Positions 1 to 4,644 of a stretch of 5,442 nt of DNA are shown piece by piece. The notes below the pieces were generated by a model. That model ran no database searches. It worked only from the letters and a program-made list of their open reading frames with translations, and had not been told where the DNA came from. The DNA is from Paracoccaceae bacterium (GTDB lineage: Bacteria; Pseudomonadota; Alphaproteobacteria; Rhodobacterales; Rhodobacteraceae): assembly GCA_004566265.1 (NCBI GenBank), contig SPLB01000237.1:1-5442 (forward strand). Reading direction: 5' to 3'. Position 1 is the stretch's first letter; each line of letters starts with the position of its first letter. A program made the translations under genes and the position numbers.

Positions 1-207
1 GACACTGTCCGTTTCACGCGCGCCATAAAAGATGCAGTACCACTTGAAGGACGCGCCGGTGTGGTCGAAGCCCTGTGGCAGGTGGCCTTGTCCGACGGGG
101 AACGCGACGCCGGAGAAGACGCGCTGATCCGGCTCGCGTCCAATCTGCTCGGCGTCAATGATGTAGACAGTGCCAAGGCACGACAACGCGCGGAGGCCAA
201 GCTGTGA
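1..207 (+). CDS. TerB-family (tellurite-resistance-like) protein, C-terminal fragment
   Basis: The reading frame is open from the first base and ends at TGA 205-207, giving the last 68 residues of a protein whose start lies outside the window. The visible part is mainly helical. It has an acidic stretch, SDGERDAGED (residues 31-40 of the fragment), followed by a helix reading ALIRLASNLLGV. This 'aDGErd..Ed.l...a..LGv' pattern is what I recognise from the C-terminal half of small all-helical TerB-like proteins, where acidic residues are thought to bind metal. The exact function of stand-alone TerB proteins is poorly defined, and tellurite resistance should not be assumed from the name. Its stop overlaps the start of the next gene (GTGA, 204-207), so the two are probably translationally coupled in one operon. 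Family assignment is moderately secure; role is unknown. Confidence 0.75.
   Translation, partial: DTVRFTRAIKDAVPLEGRAGVVEALWQVALSDGERDAGEDALIRLASNLLGVNDVDSAKARQRAEAKL
192..196 (+). promoter_or_regulatory. Ribosome binding site for the PhnD-like gene
   Basis: GGAGG lies 7 bases upstream of the GTG at 204, inside the end of the TerB-like gene. It favours GTG 204 as the start over the in-frame ATG at 222, which would place this motif 25 bases away. Confidence 0.7.
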
Positions 208-968
208 TCGCCACCCTTCCCATGTACGACCGTCCCGAAATGCGCGCCGCAACGAATGCGTTCTGGGCAGAGATCCGCGCGGCACTGGGGCGCGGCCCCC
301 AAGATTTAGACCGCGAGATCGACAAGTGGGAGGCCTGGACCGCGCCGGACTTGCTTTTGGCGCAGAGCTGTGGATTGCCCTTTCGCACGCGTCTTTATGG
401 CAAGGTCCAACTGGTGGCGACGCCTGATTACGGGCTACCCGGCTGCCCGGCCGGTTACTACAACAGTGTAATCATCGCCCGCAAAGACCACACAGGAGAG
501 GATCTGCAATCCTTTTCTGGTCAGCGCTTAGCTTATAATGAAGCGCTGTCGCAATCTGGCTGGGCCGCTCCAATGATGCACATGCGACCGCACAATATGC
601 TGCCGGGCGAACTGGTCGAAACAGGCGGGCATCGCGAATCTGCTGCCGCCGTTGCGGAAGACCGTGCTGACTTTGCAGCGATCGACGCGCTGACATGGCA
701 ATTTTTGTGCGACTATGAAGAGTTTACCGTCGGCTTGGTTGAAATTGAACGTACCGAGCCGACTCCGGCCCTTCCCTACATTACCGCCAAATCGGAAGAT
801 GGCGCGGCGATCTTTGCGGCCCTTGAAACAGCTCTTGCAGCGCTTTCGGCAGAACATCGCAAGACGTTGCAATTGAAAAGCGTTCTGCGGTTAGAACCCT
901 CGGATTATCTGGCGTTTCCCACGCCTCCGGGGCCGACACTGATCAAGGATCGACTGGAGCGCGGCTGA
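204..968 (+). CDS. PhnD-like phosphate/phosphonate-binding-fold protein, no signal peptide
   Basis: This 254-residue protein starts at GTG 204, chosen because of GGAGG at 192-196 and the 4-base overlap with the upstream stop. It resembles the PhnD/SsuA-type substrate-binding (type 2 periplasmic-binding) fold. The recognisable segments are a first-lobe region around VATPDYGLPGCPAGYYNSVI (residues 71-90), a hinge segment SGQRLAYNEALSQSGW (105-120), and GGHRESAAAVAEDRADFAAI (141-160) leading into DALTW, the second-lobe ligand-site region. A PALPYITA segment follows at 188-195. Family members normally deliver phosphate, phosphonate or related oxyanions to an ABC importer. Here the N-terminus (MIATLPMYDRPEMRAA) shows no hydrophobic export signal, and no permease or ATPase of the phosphonate type is adjacent. 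A cytoplasmic binding or sensing role is therefore possible, but this is inference. The pairing with a TerB-like gene suggests a shared function that I cannot name. Confidence 0.85.
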   Translation: MIATLPMYDRPEMRAATNAFWAEIRAALGRGPQDLDREIDKWEAWTAPDLLLAQSCGLPFRTRLYGKVQLVATPDYGLPGCPAGYYNSVIIARKDHTGEDLQSFSGQRLAYNEALSQSGWAAPMMHMRPHNMLPGELVETGGHRESAAAVAEDRADFAAIDALTWQFLCDYEEFTVGLVEIERTEPTPALPYITAKSEDGAAIFAALETALAALSAEHRKTLQLKSVLRLEPSDYLAFPTPPGPTLIKDRLERG

Positions 969-1002
969 TACGCGAGGGGCGCGGAAGGAGCGTGGTTGGA
1001 CA

Positions 1003-1037
1003 TTGGCGCCTGCAGATTGATGCGGCGCCGGTGCCAA
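1003..1037 (+). other. Weak intergenic stem-loop after the TerB/PhnD-like operon
   Basis: TTGGCGCC (1003-1010) can pair with GGTGCCAA (1030-1037), with one G-U pair and a 19-base loop. A competing 6-bp stem uses GGCGCC at 1005-1010 and 1024-1029. It lies 35 bases after the stop of the PhnD-like gene. There is no following T-tract, so it is not a convincing intrinsic terminator. It could be a 3'-end structure or chance in GC-rich sequence. Confidence 0.3.
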
Positions 1038-1049
1038 AATGTGCAAAAT
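1031..1049 (+). repeat. Imperfect tandem repeat upstream of the ABC operon
   Basis: The sequence reads GTGCCAAAAT (1031-1040) directly followed by GTGCAAAAT (1041-1049), two copies differing by one inserted C. It sits about 90 bases upstream of the ATPase start, in the only region that could hold the promoter of the transport operon. Direct repeats in such a position can be regulator half-sites, but no regulator is encoded here and the short length allows chance. Confidence 0.4.
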
Positions 1050-1071
1050 CATAGCGTCAGCGCACACATTT
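1037..1071 (+). promoter_or_regulatory. Candidate operator: interrupted inverted repeat
   Basis: AAATGTG (1037-1043) is the exact reverse complement of CACATTT (1065-1071), with 21 bases between the arms. The left arm overlaps the second unit of the neighbouring tandem repeat. The symmetry about two helical turns apart would suit a dimeric regulator ahead of the transport operon. A possible but poor promoter lies just downstream: TTGCAA at 1077-1082, an 18-base spacer, then CAATAG at 1101-1106. Both are weak, sequence-only suggestions. Confidence 0.25.
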
Positions 1072-1139
1072 CGACATTGCAATTGAAGCCCAAATTGTTC
1101 CAATAGGGCGGAACCATCACACAACTGGACCACACTATC

Positions 1140-1919
1140 TTGACCGATCAACCTCCCGTTCTGGAAATTCGTGGATTGCACAAATCCTATGGCGACCTCG
1201 AAGTGATCAAGGGTGTGGATATTTCAGCGCATCGTGGCGATGTTGTATCTTTGATCGGGTCGTCTGGCTCTGGCAAATCCACGATTTTGCGCTGCTGTAA
1301 CCTGCTGGAGGACAGCCAGCAGGGCGAAGTCCTATTCAAAGGCGAGGCGATAAAATGGTCGGGCACAGGCCTGCAACGCCGCCCAGCAGATCCACGCCAG
1401 ATCTTGCGGATTCGTACAAATCTGTCGATGGTCTTCCAGCAGTTCAATCTGTGGTCTCACATGACGATTTTGGAAAATGTAATGGAAGCGCCTGTCAGCG
1501 TGATGAAACGCGACCCCGCTGAAGTGGAGCGCGCCGCGCGGATGTATTTGGATCAGGTAGGCATTGGGGACAAACTCAATGTCTACCCAGCACAGCTGTC
1601 GGGCGGCCAGCAGCAGCGGGCCGCGATTGCGCGCGCGTTGTGCATGGAACCTGAGGCGTTGTTGTTTGACGAACCGACATCCGCGCTCGACCCCGAACTG
1701 GAACAAGAGGTCGTCAAGGTCATCAAAGATCTTGCCGCCGACGGGCGCACCATGATGATCGTGACGCACGACATGCGCATGGCGGCCGATATCTCGGACA
1801 TGGTGGTGTTCCTGCACAAGGGCCTCGTTGAAGAAGCTGGGAGCCCGGATGAAGTGTTCGCGAACCCGCGGTCCGAGCGGCTTCGCGCCTTTCTGTCGTC
1901 GACGCGACAGGAACATTAA
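1140..1919 (+). CDS. Polar amino acid ABC transporter ATP-binding protein (HisP/GlnQ type)
   Basis: This 259-residue cytoplasmic ATPase powers the importer encoded by the next three genes. All nucleotide-binding motifs are intact: Walker A GSSGSGKST (residues 40-48), Q-loop in MVFQQFNLW (Q100), ABC signature LSGGQQQR (153-160), Walker B ALLFDE (173-178), D-loop SALD (181-184) and switch histidine in VTHDM (H210). The length and the FNLWSHMTILENVMEAP segment (residues 102-118) closely match HisP of the histidine transporter, placing it in the polar amino acid uptake family. The assigned start is TTG 1140. The frame is closed upstream by TAG 1104-1106, and no ATG or GTG exists between that stop and the conserved region. 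Shine-Dalgarno pairing is poor (only GGAC at 1127-1130), suggesting weak initiation or that the ATPase is made in limited amounts. It is the first gene of the transport operon; the binding-protein gene starts 34 bases after its stop. Confidence 0.96.
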   Translation: MTDQPPVLEIRGLHKSYGDLEVIKGVDISAHRGDVVSLIGSSGSGKSTILRCCNLLEDSQQGEVLFKGEAIKWSGTGLQRRPADPRQILRIRTNLSMVFQQFNLWSHMTILENVMEAPVSVMKRDPAEVERAARMYLDQVGIGDKLNVYPAQLSGGQQQRAAIARALCMEPEALLFDEPTSALDPELEQEVVKVIKDLAADGRTMMIVTHDMRMAADISDMVVFLHKGLVEEAGSPDEVFANPRSERLRAFLSSTRQEH

Positions 1920-1953
1920 TAATCAACAATCAAACTCTTAGGGGAGATCACTC

Positions 1954-2664
1954 ATGAAAAACCTGTTTCTAGGCACCGCAGCGCTGGCGCTGACTGCCTC
2001 TCTCGCAATGGCTGACACCGTGCGTTTGGGCACAGAGGGCGCCTACCCTCCGTACAACTTCATCAACGACGCTGGTGATGTTGACGGTTTCGAGCGTGAG
2101 TTGGGCGATGAGCTGTGCGCCCGTGCCGAGCTAACCTGCGAGTGGGTCACCAACGAGTGGGATTCAATTATCCCGAACTTGCTGTCCGGCAACTACGATA
2201 CAATTATCGCAGGTATGTCGATCACTGACGAGCGCGAAGAAGTTGTTGACTTCACCCAAGGCTACACCCGCCCGTCGCCCTCGGCCTATGCGGCTCTGGC
2301 AGATGGCGTTGACCTGAAAGGTGGCGTGATCGCAGCACAGGCGACCACCATCCAATCCAGCCACGTTGCTCAAACCGGCGCAACTCTGGTTGAATTCCCC
2401 ACTCCGGATGAAACCGTTGCGGCCGTAAACGCGGGCGAAGTGGACGCGGTTCTGGCGGACAAGGACTTCTTGAACCCGATCGTTGAAAGCACTGACCTTC
2501 AGTTTGTCGGCGACGACGTCTACTTGGGCGACGGCATCGGCATGGCATTCCGCGAAAGTGACGCGGAGCTGCGTGGCAAGTTCGACGCGGCAATCGCCTC
2601 CATGAAAGCAGACGGTTCCTTGAACGCTCTGCTCGCCAAATGGGAAATCGAAGGTCAGTTCTAA
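1954..2664 (+). CDS. Periplasmic amino-acid-binding protein of the ABC importer (HisJ/LAO-like)
   Basis: This 236-residue exported protein captures the substrate and delivers it to the permeases. Residues 1-20 form a signal peptide (MKN, a hydrophobic core, then an AMA site before D21). The mature part is a type 2 binding fold. Compared from memory with HisJ, several ligand-site positions are kept: the aromatic in GAYPPYNF (Y31), S89 and R94 in MSITDER (R contacts the ligand alpha-carboxylate), T131/T132, and D169 in LADKD (contacts the alpha-amino group). This favours an alpha-amino acid ligand. C55 and C62, seven residues apart, match the spacing of the HisJ disulfide. The HisJ Ser-Ser pair is replaced by A86-G87, so specificity may differ from histidine or lysine/arginine/ornithine. 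The start is clear: ATG 1954 with GGGGAG at 1941-1946, the strongest ribosome binding site in the operon, fitting the excess usually needed for binding proteins. A strong hairpin follows the gene. Confidence 0.95.
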   Translation: MKNLFLGTAALALTASLAMADTVRLGTEGAYPPYNFINDAGDVDGFERELGDELCARAELTCEWVTNEWDSIIPNLLSGNYDTIIAGMSITDEREEVVDFTQGYTRPSPSAYAALADGVDLKGGVIAAQATTIQSSHVAQTGATLVEFPTPDETVAAVNAGEVDAVLADKDFLNPIVESTDLQFVGDDVYLGDGIGMAFRESDAELRGKFDAAIASMKADGSLNALLAKWEIEGQF

Positions 2665-2686
2665 ACCTTCTTTTGCCATGAAAAGA

Positions 2687-2714
2687 GCAAAGGGGGGCCC
2701 GCGCCCCCCTTTGC
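2687..2714 (+). other. Strong intercistronic hairpin between binding-protein and permease genes
   Basis: A perfect 12-bp stem, GCAAAGGGGGGC (2687-2698) with GCCCCCCTTTGC (2703-2714), closes a 4-base CCGC loop. It starts 22 bases after the binding-protein stop. The three Ts lie inside the stem and no T-tract follows, so full rho-independent termination is unlikely. In solute-binding-protein operons such hairpins commonly protect the upstream message from 3' exonucleases or let only part of the transcripts continue, giving more binding protein than membrane subunits. The same role is inferred here. The stem is also symmetric on the DNA level, but nothing to its right suggests a convergent gene. 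Confidence 0.85.
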
Positions 2715-2745
2715 CGCATGCTGCACCCCCGATCCGTGAAAACGT

Positions 2746-2751
2746 AAGAGG
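2746..2751 (+). promoter_or_regulatory. Ribosome binding site supporting an ATT start for permease 1
   Basis: AAGAGG is placed 6 bases before the ATT at 2758. The in-frame stop TGA at 2737-2739 is just upstream, and no ATG, GTG or TTG occurs in frame before ATG 2836. A second, weaker candidate (AGGGA, 2826-2830) precedes that ATG, so the choice is not settled by this motif alone. Confidence 0.55.
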
Positions 2752-2757
2752 CCCGCC

Positions 2758-3648
2758 ATTTTCGCCTATTGTACCGATCCCGCGCTGCTTGATGGCCTGT
2801 CGTGGCTAAGCTGTTACCTGACAACAGGGAAGCACATGTCGTTCTATGCCGCATTTGGCACGGTGCTTTTGCTACTGGCGGTCACGGCCCCGGCAGCGCT
2901 TTTGTTTGGCCTTGGCGGTGCAGTGGCCGCGCGCTCGCGTTTTCTGCCGGTCAGCTGGTTTGGGCGGGGCTACATCGCCATTGTGCGCGGTGTGCCGGAT
3001 ATTGCGTTCTTTCTGTTTTTTGTCATCGCGCTGGATCAGGGGATCGAATACCTGCGCCACAAGGTGAGATGTCCCGACTGGACCGATCCTGTGCGACAGG
3101 GCAATGACTTTGTGGTCTGCGACCTTGCGAAAATGCCGCTGTCGTCCTCGCCGCAGTGGATGCACGAAGTCTATGGCTTCTGGCTCGCTGTTTTTACTTT
3201 TGCCATCGTCTTTGGCGCCTTTGCGGGCAATGTGCTTTTTGGCGCCATGCGCAGCGTGCCGCGTGCGCAATTGGAAACCGCCGAGGCCTATGGCATGACC
3301 CCGCGCCAGACCTTCTGGCGCATTCTGATGCCACAGATGTGGGTCTATGCACTGCCCGGTCTGTCGAACCTCTGGATGGTTTTGATCAAAGCCACACCGC
3401 TGTTGTTCCTCTTGGGCGTAGAAGACATTGTCTATTGGGCGCGTGAATTGGGCGGCTCCAAAGCGCCACGATTTACCGACTACCCGCACCCGGACTGGCG
3501 CATGTGGTATTTCCTCGCGCTTTTGGTGTTCTATCTCGTGTTCACCAAAGTCTCTGAGGTCGTTCTTGATCGACTCACCCGCCGCCTGAGCCGCGGTCAG
3601 GCCACCTTGGCTGGTGAAGCACAACGCAAAGAAGGAGTGGCGGCATGA
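2758..3648 (+). CDS. Polar amino acid ABC transporter permease 1 (HisQ-like)
   Basis: This inner-membrane subunit forms half of the transport channel. I place the start at ATT 2758 (296 residues) rather than ATG 2836 (270 residues). The 26 extra codons read as protein (FAYCTDPALLDG, then LSWLSCYLTTGKH), they have a well-spaced ribosome binding site, and they resemble the N-terminus I associate with this family. About five membrane segments are visible, near residues 30-55, 78-95, 140-163, 195-222 and 250-270. The cytoplasmic coupling loop contains ETAEAYG (173-179) followed by RILMP, the EAA motif that contacts the ATPase. It is longer than HisQ (about 228 residues). A loop of about 40 residues between segments 2 and 3, predicted periplasmic, holds C105 and C121, and another insertion lies around GGSKAPRFTDYPHPDW. 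Its only other cysteines, C5 and C19, are in the N-terminal extension. Its stop overlaps the next gene by ATGA. Function is secure; the start is moderately so. Confidence 0.93.
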   Translation: MFAYCTDPALLDGLSWLSCYLTTGKHMSFYAAFGTVLLLLAVTAPAALLFGLGGAVAARSRFLPVSWFGRGYIAIVRGVPDIAFFLFFVIALDQGIEYLRHKVRCPDWTDPVRQGNDFVVCDLAKMPLSSSPQWMHEVYGFWLAVFTFAIVFGAFAGNVLFGAMRSVPRAQLETAEAYGMTPRQTFWRILMPQMWVYALPGLSNLWMVLIKATPLLFLLGVEDIVYWARELGGSKAPRFTDYPHPDWRMWYFLALLVFYLVFTKVSEVVLDRLTRRLSRGQATLAGEAQRKEGVAA

Positions 3649-4451
3649 GCTGTTTTGAGACACTGCAATCCTATGCCTTCCGGTCCTTGGGCTACGGAGA
3701 GCGGCTGCTACCGCGCAGTGACTTCACCCTGTGTGACCAATTTGTGCTGATTGGCTCTGGGCTGATCTGGAACGTCTACTTTGGCGTGCTGGCGGTGCTG
3801 GGTGGTTTTGTCTTTGCCAATGCACTGGCCATGGGCAAGGCCTCGCGTCGTCCGGCCCTGCGCCTGCCTGCGACCTGGTTCATCTTCTTGTTCCGCGGCT
3901 CCCCGTTGTTTATCCAGTTCTTCTTTGCCTACTTCTTATTCCTGTCGCTAAAGTCCGTGTCACCGCTCTTTGATCCGCTGAGTTCCGCCGCGGTGGGGGC
4001 ACTGTTTGTATTGTTCCTGAACACGTCCGCCTATAGCGCTGAAATTTTCTATGGGGCGCTCCAGTCGATCCCCAAAGGCGACATGGAAGCAGCGAACGCC
4101 TATGGCATTTCTGGATGGAGTAGATTTCGGCGTATTATGTTTCCGACAATGATGCGGTTGGCGTGGCCGTCTTATACGAACGAGGCGATCTTTCTGTTTC
4201 ATGCCACAACGCTGGTCTTCTTCTCGGGGTTCCCCGCATGGCGGCAACAGGGCGATGCGCTGTATTATGCAAATTACTTCGCGGATAAGACATTCAACCC
4301 CTTTATCCCCTACCCGATTCTGGCCTTCTATTTTATCCTGCTGACTTTGACGGTGATCTGGGCCTTTGGCCGCGTGAACCAACGACTGAACAAGCACGTG
4401 CCACAGGAACGACGCCAGAAAATCAAGCTGAAGATGCAGTTGATCCGCTGA
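3645..4451 (+). CDS. Polar amino acid ABC transporter permease 2 (HisM-like)
   Basis: This 268-residue inner-membrane protein is the second channel subunit, pairing with permease 1. It starts at ATG 3645, overlapping the upstream TGA by four bases, with GAAGGAG at 3631-3637 seven bases before it, so translation is probably coupled. Membrane segments are visible near residues 33-60, 76-100, 113-138, 165-196 and 222-245. The RGSPLFIQ segment (84-91) and LNTSAYSAEIFYGAL (125-139) match HisM closely. The EAA coupling loop is DMEAANAYG (146-154) followed by RRIMFP. Compared with HisM, the segment before the first helix is extended to about 32 residues and carries the only two cysteines of the protein, C3 and C30. 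The C-terminus is basic (RRQKIKLKMQ), as expected for a cytoplasmic tail. No clear terminator follows; a gap of 193 bases separates it from the ligase gene. Confidence 0.95.
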   Translation: MSCFETLQSYAFRSLGYGERLLPRSDFTLCDQFVLIGSGLIWNVYFGVLAVLGGFVFANALAMGKASRRPALRLPATWFIFLFRGSPLFIQFFFAYFLFLSLKSVSPLFDPLSSAAVGALFVLFLNTSAYSAEIFYGALQSIPKGDMEAANAYGISGWSRFRRIMFPTMMRLAWPSYTNEAIFLFHATTLVFFSGFPAWRQQGDALYYANYFADKTFNPFIPYPILAFYFILLTLTVIWAFGRVNQRLNKHVPQERRQKIKLKMQLIR

Positions 4452-4505
4452 GGGCAATCTAAGCTCTGAAGACAACAGAAGTCTCGGCATCGCGGTTGTT
4501 TGTTT

Positions 4506-4520
4506 GTGCGCCACGCGCAC
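4506..4520 (+). promoter_or_regulatory. Perfect inverted repeat in the gap before the ligase gene
   Basis: GTGCGC (4506-4511) and GCGCAC (4515-4520) are exact reverse complements around a CAC centre. It lies 55 bases after the permease 2 stop and about 125 bases before the ligase start, with no T-tract, so an operator is more likely than a terminator. In GC-rich DNA a 6-bp palindrome of this kind can arise by chance, and I do not recognise it as a named regulator site. Confidence 0.3.
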
Positions 4521-4573
4521 GTACGCGATCAATTGGAGCAATACCGCACGGTGGAAACAGCCCCCTTCAATCT

Positions 4574-4583
4574 TTTGATCAAA
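4574..4583 (+). promoter_or_regulatory. TTTGATCAAA palindrome in an AT-rich patch before the ligase gene
   Basis: A perfect 10-base palindrome sits in the most AT-rich part of the gap, 61 bases upstream of the ligase GTG, a plausible place for a promoter or operator. A related GATCAA occurs nearby at 4527-4532. No convincing -35/-10 pair could be assigned. Confidence 0.25.
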
Positions 4584-4644
4584 TTTTCTTGCAAGCCGAC
4601 AGAGCGACCGCCAGACTGAAAACAACACTGCAAGGAAAAACCCC

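Noticed and set aside
1003..1037. Intrinsic terminator for the TerB/PhnD-like operon
   Set aside because: A stem can form but it has a long loop, a G-U pair and no T-tract, so I list it only as a weak stem-loop.
2252..2854. A 200-residue open frame on the minus strand opposite the binding-protein gene
   Set aside because: It lies largely antisense to a clearly assigned gene, is rich in Arg, Pro and Ser as expected for a GC-driven shadow, and also spans the hairpin. No family motif is visible.
2872..3663. A 263-residue open frame on the minus strand opposite permease 1
   Set aside because: It is fully antisense to a permease with clear motifs, its composition is rich in His, Gln and Arg with no domain signature, and no ribosome binding site supports it.
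4585..4600. Sigma-54 type promoter (TTGC element at 4589-4592) before the nitrogen-related ligase gene
   Set aside because: The required GG about 10 bases upstream of the GC is absent (TC at 4579-4580), so the element does not fit.
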